From positions 1 to 64,000 of the forward strand of contig JAUXTU010000015.1 of assembly GCA_030679145.1 (NCBI GenBank): a stretch of DNA of 64,000 nt. The letters are read 5' to 3'. Below are positions 37,635 to 46,327 of the stretch, piece after piece; positions within the stretch are counted from its first letter, which is position 1, and each line of letters begins with the position of its first letter. Made by a program: the position numbers and the translations under genes. The DNA comes from Bacteroidota bacterium (GTDB lineage: Bacteria > Bacteroidota > Ignavibacteria > UBA10030 > UBA8401). The notes under the pieces are model-generated. The model saw only the letters and a program-made list of their open reading frames with translations. It made no database searches and was not told the origin of the DNA.

Positions 37635-38294
37635 TTACACAGAAATTTTTTCCGCTCTATTCTTGTCCACCCACCACGCCCACAAGACAAACAGCCACGA
37701 TGCATTTCCTGCGATGGCGATCATTTGTATATTGGGCGGCGGCGGACCAAAGATATTTGCAATGTGAATGAACGCAATAAATGCGACTAATCCTGCAAAT
37801 GCATACGTCCCAATTTTATTTTTTGACTGAGTCGCACTCATATACAGCCACACACCGCCGATGAACATCAGCGATTCAACCGTTACCGTAGCGGCAAACG
37901 AATTCCACATTCCCAGTCCAAATTTCATAGAATTATTTCCCAGCAGAGGCAAATCAGGACGATGAGTGATGAGATCAAGAATCCAATGACTGAAGACAAG
38001 AAGACCGACAACAACCGCTTGCCGCGAAAGTTTTCTTCGAAAATAATATACAGCTCCGAATAGCAAAGACCATCCAATCGCGCCGACAAGACTATGGGTG
38101 ATCGGATAATCGTAGAAATCGAGCGGTGTTATTGCAGTATTTCCGGGATCAATTCGAACATGTTCCAGCCCGAACAAAAGAAAAATAGGCCACAGAAGAT
38201 CGACAAACTGAGCCGCAGCAAATAATGTTGCGAGTGAAGTTTTCGGTGCGGCTTTTTTTGCCGCTAATGCTACTGCGAAATGTCCGATGAACAT
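37635..38294 (-). CDS. Membrane-bound metal-dependent hydrolase-like protein (YdjM/DUF457-like)
   Basis: 219 residues with about six hydrophobic segments. MFIGHFAVALAAKKAAP at the N-terminus and FSHWILDLITHRPDLP in the middle carry the His/Asp residues typical of YdjM/DUF457 membrane-bound hydrolases. YDYPITHSLVGAI adds another conserved His. The substrate is unknown. It starts 10 bp downstream of the GNAT acetyltransferase gene on the same strand. Confidence 0.78.
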   Translation of the reverse strand: MFIGHFAVALAAKKAAPKTSLATLFAAAQFVDLLWPIFLLFGLEHVRIDPGNTAITPLDFYDYPITHSLVGAIGWSLLFGAVYYFRRKLSRQAVVVGLLVFSHWILDLITHRPDLPLLGNNSMKFGLGMWNSFAATVTVESLMFIGGVWLYMSATQSKNKIGTYAFAGLVAFIAFIHIANIFGPPPPNIQMIAIAGNASWLFVLWAWWVDKNRAEKISV

Positions 38295-38304
38295 AAAACC
38301 TCTT

Positions 38305-38820
38305 TTATAAATTCATTTCCATATACACCACTTCATCCAACGGATTGTTATAGTATGCCGGAATGACAATGAATCCAAGTTTTTTGTAAAGAGAACGCGC
38401 AGTTTCCATCCGCTGAAGCGAATCCAATCTCATTGTGTGATATCCGATCTGTTTGGCATCAGCAATTATTTTTTCTTTAAGGATTTTACCAATTCCTTTT
38501 CCCCGAAATTCTTTACGGACAAAAAGACGTTTCATTTCGCACACGCCTGCGTGCGGAAACACTGCACTTCGGCGTGCGGGGACACCATTTTCTTCCATCG
38601 GTCGTAATGCAATACAACCCGCAATTGTATTGTCACACTCGGCAAGATATAATCTTCCATTCGGTGGAGAATATTTTCCGGGAAGCGTTGCAAGTTCCTG
38701 ATCGAATCCCTGAAAGCAGAGAGAAAAATTCAACGATTGCTGATATTCAACAAATAACAAGCGAACGATTTCGGTTTGTTCTGTGGTGGTTGCGGGAAAT
38801 ATTTTTATTTCACTATGCAA
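38305..38820 (-). CDS. GNAT family N-acetyltransferase
   Basis: 171 residues. The GNAT core is clear: beta-strand IAGCIALRPM, then CEMKRLFVRKEFRGKGIGKIL with the acetyl-CoA-binding R/Q-x-x-G-x-G/A motif (RGKGIGK). RLDSLQRMETARSLYKKLGF at the end of the fold is also typical. It acetylates an amine or amino-acid substrate using acetyl-CoA; the substrate is unknown. Confidence 0.9.
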   Translation of the reverse strand: MHSEIKIFPATTTEQTEIVRLLFVEYQQSLNFSLCFQGFDQELATLPGKYSPPNGRLYLAECDNTIAGCIALRPMEENGVPARRSAVFPHAGVCEMKRLFVRKEFRGKGIGKILKEKIIADAKQIGYHTMRLDSLQRMETARSLYKKLGFIVIPAYYNNPLDEVVYMEMNL

Positions 38821-38897
38821 TTTTTAACATCCCCCTTCATCTTCTTCTTGTTCGCGCATACAGCAGCACAAGGGGACAAAAAAACGATGAAAAAAAG

Positions 38898-39404
38898 TTA
38901 TTGTTGTATTTGCTGTTGTTGTTGAAGTGAGTCTGTCGGTGCCGCTGTTCCTGCCGGACTCTTCTTGACCGGTTCAACCAGTGAGTTTACAAAATCTTTT
39001 CTCATGTTTGCAGCAACGCGTACGTCCGATCCATTTTCCCATATCTTTCCGGTCCAGATCCTCGATTCGATTTTATACTCAACTTTTTTTCTGTCCGGTG
39101 TGAATTTAGCAACAATGCGAACCTGATATTTGTCATTTATCATATCTTCGGAAAAATACGAAGGTCCAAACGCCGATCGTACGTATCCGTCTTCTTTAGA
39201 GATCATTTCCAATTCGAATTTCTTTGTAACAATATAGATAACGCGCTGCCACGCATCATCATATTTGATCGATTGTTTTACATCCACGACCTCCCAATAC
39301 TGTTTCGTCATTCGCATAAAGGATTCCGGTGCACTGGTTCCGCAACCGTTAAGGAGTGCCAAAGAAGTGATCGATAAAAATCCAAACGTGTAAATATTTT
39401 TCAT
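38898..39404 (-). CDS. Lipoprotein of unknown function
   Basis: 168 residues. The signal peptide ends LLNGC with a lipobox Cys near residue 21. The mature domain is alpha/beta, with WQRVIYIVTKKFELEMISKE and YQVRIVAKFTPDRKKVEYKI, and ends in a Gln-rich low-complexity tail. ATG 39404 places the start directly before the signal peptide; the ORF reaches 39443. No family is recognised. Confidence 0.65.
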   Translation of the reverse strand: MKNIYTFGFLSITSLALLNGCGTSAPESFMRMTKQYWEVVDVKQSIKYDDAWQRVIYIVTKKFELEMISKEDGYVRSAFGPSYFSEDMINDKYQVRIVAKFTPDRKKVEYKIESRIWTGKIWENGSDVRVAANMRKDFVNSLVEPVKKSPAGTAAPTDSLQQQQQIQQ

Positions 39405-39439
39405 TGTGGTTTTCCTCAAACAATATTGTGTCATTAATT

Positions 39440-39850
39440 TCAACCAGGATAGTGAAACTGAATGTCAAGTTCAACATCGGGATGCAAACTTTTTACAACC
39501 GGACAATTGCGCCCAATGGATTCGGTCTTTACACGGTATTCTTTTGGAATGCCTGATGCCATTTGAAGTTTGGCAACTAATTTTGCGATCTTTCTTGGAG
39601 GTGTAGCGGTCATATGTTTTTCGATCGCAATGGCAGTTCCTGCAAGTTGAACGCCATCTTTTTGCGCGGCAATGCCCATTGTAGTGATCATACAAGCGCC
39701 AAGTGCGGTTGCAACAAGGTCTGTTGGAGAAAAACTTTCTCCCTTTCCCTGATTGTCGGTCGGTGCGTCCGTAATGAATTGCACGCCGCTTTTATCATGT
39801 GTTGCAACGCAGCGCAATTCGCCGTTATACGCTATGGAAATTGGGACCAT
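39440..39850 (-). CDS. OsmC family peroxiredoxin-like protein
   Basis: 136 residues. It has both redox cysteines of the OsmC/Ohr fold: Cys 53 in ATALGACMITTMG and Cys 116 in GRNCPVVKSL. The SPTDLVATALGAC block is the family signature. It reduces organic or inorganic peroxides in the cytoplasm using thiols. It lies near an exported MsrA gene, giving the neighbourhood an oxidative-stress flavour, but there is no evident shared operon. Confidence 0.92.
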   Translation of the reverse strand: MVPISIAYNGELRCVATHDKSGVQFITDAPTDNQGKGESFSPTDLVATALGACMITTMGIAAQKDGVQLAGTAIAIEKHMTATPPRKIAKLVAKLQMASGIPKEYRVKTESIGRNCPVVKSLHPDVELDIQFHYPG

Positions 39851-39870
39851 GGTTTTTTCCTAATGAGATA

Positions 39871-40710
39871 TTATTCTTTTTCAAAATCAATATTGCTCCG
39901 ATATTCCAAACCATTATCATTTGCACGAACAGACGATCTGCTGAATCGCAAATACCGTTTTACAAATTCTAATCGTTGACTTCCGTATTGTGCAGCGGGA
40001 AGTGGAAAAACAATTTCGGAACGCAATGCCGAAGGAATAAGAACCGGTTTGATCAGATCAGTCGCTTGTAATGGTATCTCTTTATAGTATGGAAGGTTCC
40101 AGCCAAGCAATGCAATCGTTACTTTTGATTTCAGCATCATTGTTTTTTGAATGGGCATCAGTTTAATATAATCCGAATCGGCGGCGGAAACCGAGAATTG
40201 GATCTCTTCATCAAGATAAAAATGAACCTGCGGTGTTGAATGCGCAGATACTCCGGTATATTTTCCGGAAACACCGATCGATCCCGTTCCTTCTATTTCG
40301 ATCTGTGCATTGATGATATTTTTTGTAAACGAAGTGAAGAGGAATTTCTTCAGATCGATATTGAACGCTCCTGTATCAACATCAACGAAATTCGTATAAC
40401 TGATACCGAATACCGATTTCTCTTCTTTCCACAACGGACGTGTTGGCAGAAAATCAATATGAATATCAGTGAGCGTACGGTTTGCAACGCGCGCAAGAAG
40501 CATATTGATCGCCGATGCTCTTGTTCGAGAAATAAGATCGTGTCCACCCGGAAGTGATGTTATCTGTTGATCGATCACCGCAGCAAGCGAATCGAGCTGC
40601 GGTTTTATTTCAGCGATCTTTTGCTGCGATTCCTCTTTGGAGGGAATGTTGACGGATGAGCCGCATCCGATAAAAATAATCAGTGAGCAGAAAATAAATA
40701 TTCTCATCAT
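39871..40710 (-). CDS. Lipoprotein of unknown function (pair member B)
   Basis: 279 residues. The signal peptide ends FIGCGSS with a lipobox Cys near residue 16. The mature part has a helical start (SQQKIAEIKPQLDSLAAVIDQQ) and then beta-rich sequence with TLTDIHIDFLPTRPLW and DVDTGAFNIDLKKFLF. No family recognised. Its start overlaps the stop of the upstream gene by 4 bp (ATGA), so the two are co-translated. They share a similar beta pattern (VDVDTGAFN, DVNLLMDCVLSFKID) and may form one envelope complex. Confidence 0.65.
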   Translation of the reverse strand: MMRIFIFCSLIIFIGCGSSVNIPSKEESQQKIAEIKPQLDSLAAVIDQQITSLPGGHDLISRTRASAINMLLARVANRTLTDIHIDFLPTRPLWKEEKSVFGISYTNFVDVDTGAFNIDLKKFLFTSFTKNIINAQIEIEGTGSIGVSGKYTGVSAHSTPQVHFYLDEEIQFSVSAADSDYIKLMPIQKTMMLKSKVTIALLGWNLPYYKEIPLQATDLIKPVLIPSALRSEIVFPLPAAQYGSQRLEFVKRYLRFSRSSVRANDNGLEYRSNIDFEKE

Positions 40711-41525
40711 TTTCCCACCCCCACTTTCTTCACATTCATGGCAAGAAATAATTTTTCTTTGAAGATGAGAACTTCTTTTAGTGCAAGGAAATATTTCAGT
40801 GTGTGCGCCGGTGTGGAAATATCCATATTCAAACCTGCACGAATCTGAACGGAATTAGCCTGAACAGGAAACTGATTGTTGAAATCAACAGGGAATTGGA
40901 TCGGCGGTAAATTATCGCTGAGCGTAGAAAGTTTTAATGTGACAACATCCCGGATGATGCCGTCGAACTGTCCGATCATCCCGCCCGCTTTTACGTTCGG
41001 CACAACGTTAAACGGTTCAAGCGTTGCGTAGAATTTTGCGCTATCTATTTTGAAACTCAGCACACAATCCATCAATAGATTCACATCAACATCATATTCA
41101 TGATTGAATGCCGAAAGCGACACGGTTGCAATGGATGATCCGTTGTATAATTTAACGCGAATGTTGTGAATAGTGTACGAGGTAAGCGAATCGATCCATC
41201 CGGTAGCACCGTCCAGTTGCGATGACGCTTTGTTCAATAACGCTTCGCTGAAATAAAATGTAAGGTCGGCATTGCTGACCGAATCTCCGTTCGCCAATCG
41301 CTGTGAGAGGCGTTGAGCACCGGCAAGACGAACATCTAAGACTTTTGCTTCACGTGCTTTTTGTAATTGTTCAAAGTCAACATTTGCACCGGCAACGGGA
41401 CGAAGAATGAAGCAGCCGTTAAAAAGCAATGAATAATTGATAATGCACGATACAACAATAAAAAAAGACACTTGCATACGAATAAGTGCTGAAGTATGAG
41501 CGTCTTTCTGTAACCGTTTGTTCAT
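40707..41525 (-). CDS. Membrane-anchored or lipoprotein-like protein of unknown function (pair member A)
   Basis: 272 residues. A longer N-terminal basic region precedes a hydrophobic segment (about 18-37) followed by NGCFILRP, which may be a lipobox. The mature part has repeated beta strands with IHNIRVKLYNGSSIATVSLSAFNH and FDGIIRDVVTLKLSTLSDNLPPIQFPVDF. No family recognised; the pattern is reminiscent of envelope lipid-binding-type folds (inference only). It lies 4 bp downstream of msrA. Confidence 0.6.
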   Translation of the reverse strand: MNKRLQKDAHTSALIRMQVSFFIVVSCIINYSLLFNGCFILRPVAGANVDFEQLQKAREAKVLDVRLAGAQRLSQRLANGDSVSNADLTFYFSEALLNKASSQLDGATGWIDSLTSYTIHNIRVKLYNGSSIATVSLSAFNHEYDVDVNLLMDCVLSFKIDSAKFYATLEPFNVVPNVKAGGMIGQFDGIIRDVVTLKLSTLSDNLPPIQFPVDFNNQFPVQANSVQIRAGLNMDISTPAHTLKYFLALKEVLIFKEKLFLAMNVKKVGVGK

Positions 41526-41529
41526 TCCG

Positions 41530-42150
41530 TTATTTTTTTAGTTTATTGCTGAACTCCTTTTTAAATTTAATCAATTTTGGATTGATTACCATCATGCAAT
41601 ATGGCTGATACGAATTTTGATTGTAATAGTCCTGATGATACTCTTCTGCTTTATAGAATTCAGTGAACGGTGTAATTTCTGTTACGGTCGGATCGTCCCA
41701 AATTTTTGCCACATCGGTTTCTTTCTTTACTTGTTCGGCAGTTTTTTTCTGCTCATCACTGTGATAGAAAATTGCTGAACGATATTGGGTTCCTACATCC
41801 GCACCTTGTTTATTTAATGTTGTCGGATCGTGTGTTTTGAAAAAAACTTCCAATAATTCTTTATAGGTTAATTTTTTTGGATTGAATGTAACTTGAATGA
41901 CCTCTGCATGCCCGCTTCTGCCGGTGCATACTTGTTCGTACGATGGATTTTTTACGGAGCCGCCTGAATATCCTGACTGTACTTTTTCAACACCGTCAAG
42001 TCGTTGATAAATTGCCTCTACACACCAAAAACAACCTGCACCAAGAGTTGCCACTTCTAAATTTTGTTCCATAACCTTTCCTTTCGTTATTCCTTTGTTT
42101 TGGGCAGTTACTGCACTGCATAAAAAGTACATAAATACTAGATATTTCAT
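41530..42150 (-). CDS. msrA: Exported peptide-methionine (S)-S-oxide reductase
   Basis: 206 residues. GAGCFWCVEA carries the catalytic Cys 40 with Cys 43. Further family blocks are SGYSGGSVKNPSYEQVCTGRSGHAE and GADVGTQYRSAIFYH. It reduces methionine-S-sulfoxide in proteins. The first 17 residues (MKYLVFMYFLCSAVTAQ) form a signal peptide, so it repairs periplasmic rather than cytoplasmic proteins. It begins the minus-strand operon with the pair of unknown envelope genes. Its promoter lies in the palindrome-rich region shared with the divergent regulator gene. Confidence 0.93.
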   Translation of the reverse strand: MKYLVFMYFLCSAVTAQNKGITKGKVMEQNLEVATLGAGCFWCVEAIYQRLDGVEKVQSGYSGGSVKNPSYEQVCTGRSGHAEVIQVTFNPKKLTYKELLEVFFKTHDPTTLNKQGADVGTQYRSAIFYHSDEQKKTAEQVKKETDVAKIWDDPTVTEITPFTEFYKAEEYHQDYYNQNSYQPYCMMVINPKLIKFKKEFSNKLKK

Positions 42151-42494
42151 TTGTCATCTCCATAATTGATATAGACCGCTACTAATAACACCATTTTTAG
42201 ATAAAATATTATCACAAAATGATAATATTTTAAAAATTAGTTTTTGCAATGAAAAATGCAACCCATCTTACACATCTTTTTTTAACAAAAACGCATATTT
42301 ATCAATTATTAAGGAATTATTATACAAAGCTAATAATCATTAGCTACCTCTAATTAGTTAAATCTAATAGAGTTACTCTTTTTTTTTTGCTTTAAATGGT
42401 TTACATTGTCAACAGTCCAAATAGCCCAAAACGTTCATAACACCCAAAATAGAATTTTATGAAACAAAATAATCAATATTTAACCGGAGGTAAA
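42151..42494. promoter_or_regulatory. AT-rich divergent regulatory region with three palindromes
   Basis: The 343-bp gap between divergent msrA and the HTH regulator holds three inverted repeats. AAAATATTATCA-CAAAA-TGATAATATTTT (42203-42231) is a perfect 12-bp stem. AGCTAAT-AATC-ATTAGCT (42328-42345) is a perfect 7-bp stem. CTCTAATTAG ... CTAATAGAG (42348-42372) has one extra base. All could be operators for the adjacent regulator. No rRNA, tRNA or protein gene is seen here. The promoter is not otherwise defined. Confidence 0.6.
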
Positions 42495-43391
42495 ATGAAT
42501 GAAATAATTTACACCACCGATGATATATCGAGAATGTTCCATGTCGGTAAATCAACGATTAAACGCTGGACGGATGAAGGGAAATTGAAATGCTTCAAAA
42601 CCCCCGGCGGACATCGAAAATTTAGACCCGCAAATGTGCACCAATTTATCCTGCAATTTCATTATGAGATAGCCACCTCGTTAAAACCCTTGTTACAAAA
42701 TATTCCAAACAATTTTTTACTTCAACATGATTCAAACGTTCTTTCATTGGTTGAAGCATGTTATGCCGGCGCAATCAAAGGAAAACATGAAATAATTGAA
42801 CAAATATTTTCAGATTTATCTTCACAAGGTTTTAGCATTGCCAATATCTTTGATGATGTTCTAACCCCCATTCTTCGCAAGATACATACAGCACAAAAAG
42901 AAGTAAAAATCACATCGGTAGAATTTCAAATTGCAAAGAATACACTGATCCATTCATTGATCCATTTTGTCGACAATGTTCCAAAATCTGAAAAGAAGAA
43001 CATCGAGCTGTACTGTCTTTCGGTGAACGAAGGAATGAATGAGGTTGAATTAAAAGCTGTTGAACTTCTTCTCGAAAATTTAGGGATGACCATCTATAAT
43101 CTTGGTACTGTATTGACCAAATATGCCGCACACGATATAGTTGACCAATGCAAACCCGAAGATGTATTTGTGGTGCTTTCGCTCGATCATTCTTCCGATG
43201 AGATCATCCAACAATTCAACGCCCTTGTTTCCGGGGTGAATCTGTACGGCGGGAATGTCTACACATCGAATTTTTTCGAAAAAGAACAAACCGGAATTGT
43301 AATAACTCAACCAAGTCATTTCTACTCATTTTCGGAAATTGTTGAGAGGCTTCTTAAAGTTGAACAATCAGCAATTGCGATATCTATCTAA
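42495..43391 (+). CDS. HTH regulator with B12-binding-like effector domain (MerR/CarH-like architecture)
   Basis: 298 residues. Residues 6-55 are a MerR/excisionase-type winged HTH (TTDDISRMFHVGKSTIKRWTDEG and the KTPGGHRKFRP wing). Residues about 75-165 form a helical region like the cap of B12-binding domains. Residues about 170-290 look like the Rossmann-like cobalamin-binding fold (ELYCLSVNEGMNEVELKAVELLLENLG). The stretch where CarH/LitR proteins place their cobalamin-ligand His has no His, so B12 binding is doubtful. ATG 42495 is set by GGAGG at 42486. The surface-protein genes start 17 bp downstream. Confidence 0.78.
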   Translation: MNEIIYTTDDISRMFHVGKSTIKRWTDEGKLKCFKTPGGHRKFRPANVHQFILQFHYEIATSLKPLLQNIPNNFLLQHDSNVLSLVEACYAGAIKGKHEIIEQIFSDLSSQGFSIANIFDDVLTPILRKIHTAQKEVKITSVEFQIAKNTLIHSLIHFVDNVPKSEKKNIELYCLSVNEGMNEVELKAVELLLENLGMTIYNLGTVLTKYAAHDIVDQCKPEDVFVVLSLDHSSDEIIQQFNALVSGVNLYGGNVYTSNFFEKEQTGIVITQPSHFYSFSEIVERLLKVEQSAIAISI

Positions 43392-43407
43392 CGCAAGGAG
43401 ATATATT

Positions 43408-44907
43408 ATGAAATCAATACGAATTATTGAATCCATCAAAACACTTCGATCGAAAAAACGAATATTCTTTTCGTTGTTGGTTGTTTCGATGATTTTATTG
43501 AGCGGTCAAGCGTTTGCTCAAGGAGTGGGAATTGGTGCAACATCATTCACACCCGATGCCTCTGCTATTTTAGAACTACGATCAATAACGAAAGGTTTTT
43601 TATTGCCTCGGATGACTGGGGGAGAACGAGATTTAATTGGTTCACCGCTGGCAGGATTGACACTCTACAATAGCTCAACGAACAGTTTGGATCTTTATAA
43701 TGGCGGCTGGCTCTCGTTGGCACCATTATCATCTCCAACATTTACGGGAACAGTGACTTTGCCAACCCCATTTACTCTTGGAGCCATTTCAGTAACCTCT
43801 ACCGGTACGCAGTTGAATTATTTAAATGCCGCGACCGGTACTACCGGAACTGCATCAACAAATTTAGTTTTCTCTACAAGTCCGACTCTTGTAACTCCAA
43901 CATTAGGCGATGCAACAGCAACAACACTAAACAAAGTTACGCTTACAACGCCGGCAACAGGTTCAACACTGACCATTGCGGATGGAAAAACGTTGACGAC
44001 AAGTAATACACTAACATTTACGGGTACAGATGGTTCAAGCATTGCGTTTGGTACCGGAGGGACAGCAACATTTACCTCTAATAATCTCAGTGTGTTTTCT
44101 GCAACAACATCGGCACAACTTGCCGGAGTTCTTTCCGATGAGACGGGTACCGGTCTTTCAGTATTTGCAACCGGTCCAACATTTACAGGTCTAAGTTCAA
44201 CAGGTGCTGTTGTGAATTTAAATGCGAGTTCTAACTTTGCGACCAATATCAACACTGGGACTTCTACGGGAGCGGTATCCATTGGAAACACATCAAGCAC
44301 TTCACTTACGCTAGAATCAGGCACGGGTGGAATTACATTTGGCAATAGTGCAAATGCACGAACGTGGAATGTTGGAGCAGGAAATGCCATTCAAACAGTA
44401 AATATGTTTAACAATGCTACACCGGCAAACACAATAAGCATCGGTGGTGCAGCATCAACACTTACTATTGGCGCAAGAGAAAACACCATCGGAGTTCCAT
44501 ATGTAGCAAATGGTGATGGAGTACGTTTTGCTACAAATCGGGTCACAATGAATTATCCAACCGCTCCTACTACCGGATTGGCTGCAAATACTGTAGCGAC
44601 CGTAGCACAAATACTCAATGCCGGTTACATCGGCTTCGGTGTTTTGGCAGCAAGTCGAACGTTAACATTACCTACCGCCCAGGGTGCAGCTGGTTTAGTT
44701 CAAAATCTTCCCGGAACACCGGCCGTCGGAGATGTCTTTACGTTTATGGTTGCCAATGGTGCAACAACAGTTACGAGGCTTGTAACATTAGTTGCTGGTG
44801 CTGGCATTACTCTTGATACTCATGCAATCGCCGGACGTACAACCAAAGTTTTTTTCTGTCGTGTTACGAGTGTGGCTCCAGGAGCAGAGACAATAACCGT
44901 TTATTAA
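43408..44907 (+). CDS. Exported repeat-rich surface/tail-fiber-like protein
   Basis: 499 residues, signal peptide ending QAFAQ near residue 37. The mature part begins VGIGATSFTPDASAILELRS, a pattern of surface and fiber-tip domains. Ser/Thr/Gly-rich beta repeats follow (GTVTLPTPFTLGAISVTSTG, TSAQLAGVLSDETGTGLSVF) resembling phage tail-fiber-like repeats. ATG 43408 with AAGGAG just upstream (43395-43400) decides the start over 43339. It lies directly downstream of the regulator. No T9SS domain is visible; its export route beyond the inner membrane is unknown. Confidence 0.75.
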   Translation: MKSIRIIESIKTLRSKKRIFFSLLVVSMILLSGQAFAQGVGIGATSFTPDASAILELRSITKGFLLPRMTGGERDLIGSPLAGLTLYNSSTNSLDLYNGGWLSLAPLSSPTFTGTVTLPTPFTLGAISVTSTGTQLNYLNAATGTTGTASTNLVFSTSPTLVTPTLGDATATTLNKVTLTTPATGSTLTIADGKTLTTSNTLTFTGTDGSSIAFGTGGTATFTSNNLSVFSATTSAQLAGVLSDETGTGLSVFATGPTFTGLSSTGAVVNLNASSNFATNINTGTSTGAVSIGNTSSTSLTLESGTGGITFGNSANARTWNVGAGNAIQTVNMFNNATPANTISIGGAASTLTIGARENTIGVPYVANGDGVRFATNRVTMNYPTAPTTGLAANTVATVAQILNAGYIGFGVLAASRTLTLPTAQGAAGLVQNLPGTPAVGDVFTFMVANGATTVTRLVTLVAGAGITLDTHAIAGRTTKVFFCRVTSVAPGAETITVY

Positions 44908-44964
44908 AAAATATTCGTAGGATCATCCTAAATAAATTCAGGATTGTAAAAATAATTAAAGATA

Positions 44965-46080
44965 ATGTTCTACAGAAATAATATATCACCATTGACCAGC
45001 ACAAAGAGTAATTCTCTGTTAAAGAGAATCGCTCTGCTTTGTTTTGTTCTGTTGATGATAAGTGGTGAAAATATTTCTGCGCAGGTCATTAAAAATAACG
45101 GTGCTTACATCACCATTGTTACCGGAACCGTTGTCGATAAAATCGTTGATGTTGAAAATACCAGCGGAACGATAGCAAATGATGGAGTGATCAATCTTAC
45201 GGGAAACTGGACGAATGGCGGTACGTACTCTTCGACCTCAGGGACAGTAAATTATAATGGTTCAGGTTCGCAAAATGTTGCAGGGTTAAGTTATCATCAT
45301 CTCACACTCAGCACAAGCGGAACCAAAACACTTCCAGCAAGCGCATCTGTTGCCGGTGATCTCACCCTTTCCGGAACGACATTATTCGATGATGGTGGTT
45401 TCCAAATCGTTGGAAACGGATCCGGTGCATTATCAATGGCTGCCGGAACATCATTAACTCTTGGTAGTGCGGGAACAGCAACACTCTTCCCCACAAACTT
45501 TACGAATGCAAATATTTCTTTGACCGCCGGAAGCACAGTCATTTATAATTCAGATCAATCACAAACGATATCGGGAACACCGACATATCAAAATCTCACG
45601 TTGAATGCAACAGCATCAGTGACGAAAACATTGGATGCTGCTACAACCATCAACGGAAATCTAACGGTCAATGCAAATAATACTCTTGCTGATGGCGGAT
45701 TCCAAATTATTGGTAATGCGAGTGGAACACTTTCTCTTGCAGCAGGTACAACATTGACACTCGGAAATGTGGCAACCGCAACAATATTCCCGACAAACTT
45801 TATCACTGGAAATATTACACTGAATTCGACAAGCACGGTCGTGTATAATTCCGATCAAGCTCAGACGATCTCGGCGGTACCGACATACGGGCATTTAACC
45901 TTGACATCGACCGCGGGTGTTACAAAAACAATATCCACCACGGTAACGACAAACGGTGATATTACTGTGAACATCAACAACATTTTGAATATCACCGGTG
46001 CAGGCGACGTAACAGTCGGCGGAAATTTCAATCTCATGGGAAATATAACGAATGCAGGAATTTTAACAATAGGACTATAA
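44965..46080 (+). CDS. Exported beta-repeat (beta-solenoid-like) protein
   Basis: 371 residues with a long basic n-region and signal peptide ending ENISAQ (about residue 40). The rest is made of roughly 100-residue repeats, three visible, with units such as YQNLTLNATASVTKTL, TVIYNSDQSQTI, DGGFQII and ATLFPTNF recurring. The regular strand-loop pattern suggests a beta-solenoid surface fiber. No sorting domain is present. It sits in the same-direction series of exported proteins. Confidence 0.72.
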   Translation: MFYRNNISPLTSTKSNSLLKRIALLCFVLLMISGENISAQVIKNNGAYITIVTGTVVDKIVDVENTSGTIANDGVINLTGNWTNGGTYSSTSGTVNYNGSGSQNVAGLSYHHLTLSTSGTKTLPASASVAGDLTLSGTTLFDDGGFQIVGNGSGALSMAAGTSLTLGSAGTATLFPTNFTNANISLTAGSTVIYNSDQSQTISGTPTYQNLTLNATASVTKTLDAATTINGNLTVNANNTLADGGFQIIGNASGTLSLAAGTTLTLGNVATATIFPTNFITGNITLNSTSTVVYNSDQAQTISAVPTYGHLTLTSTAGVTKTISTTVTTNGDITVNINNILNITGAGDVTVGGNFNLMGNITNAGILTIGL

Positions 46081-46149
46081 AAAAATGAAAATACATTTTC
46101 AATATCGAAAGGAGGTTTCAATGAAGAATAGAGCTCCACCGCAGCGGGA

Positions 46150-46182
46150 AACCTTGCGAAGGTTTTAAACCTTCGCAAGGTT
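46150..46182. repeat. Two tandem AACCTTnnGAAGGTT-type palindromes
   Basis: AACCTTGCGAAGGTT (46150-46164) and AACCTTCGCAAGGTT (46168-46182) are separated by three bases and are also complementary to each other, so they can fold as one longer hairpin. They lie in the 160-bp gap between two surface genes. Same short palindrome group as those at 5097 and 28829. Confidence 0.65.
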
Positions 46183-46327
46183 AAGCAAAAATTCACAATC
46201 ATCAATCATTATTATTAAACAAACATTAAAGGATACAACAATGAAGACAACAGAAAATGCAAAACGCAAAGCAACAACAAACAATACATCATCATTATTA
46301 ATCACACTTAATACAAGGAGCTATACT

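Noticed and set aside
42495-43391. True cobalamin-dependent photoreceptor regulator (CarH)
   Set aside because: Architecture is similar but the cobalamin-ligand His is not visible in the expected stretch; kept only as B12-binding-like.
43818-44390. 190-residue minus-strand frame
   Set aside because: Antisense shadow of a Thr/Ser/Gly-repeat gene; its Val/Pro-rich translation is typical of reverse reading of such repeats, and it has no signal or motif.
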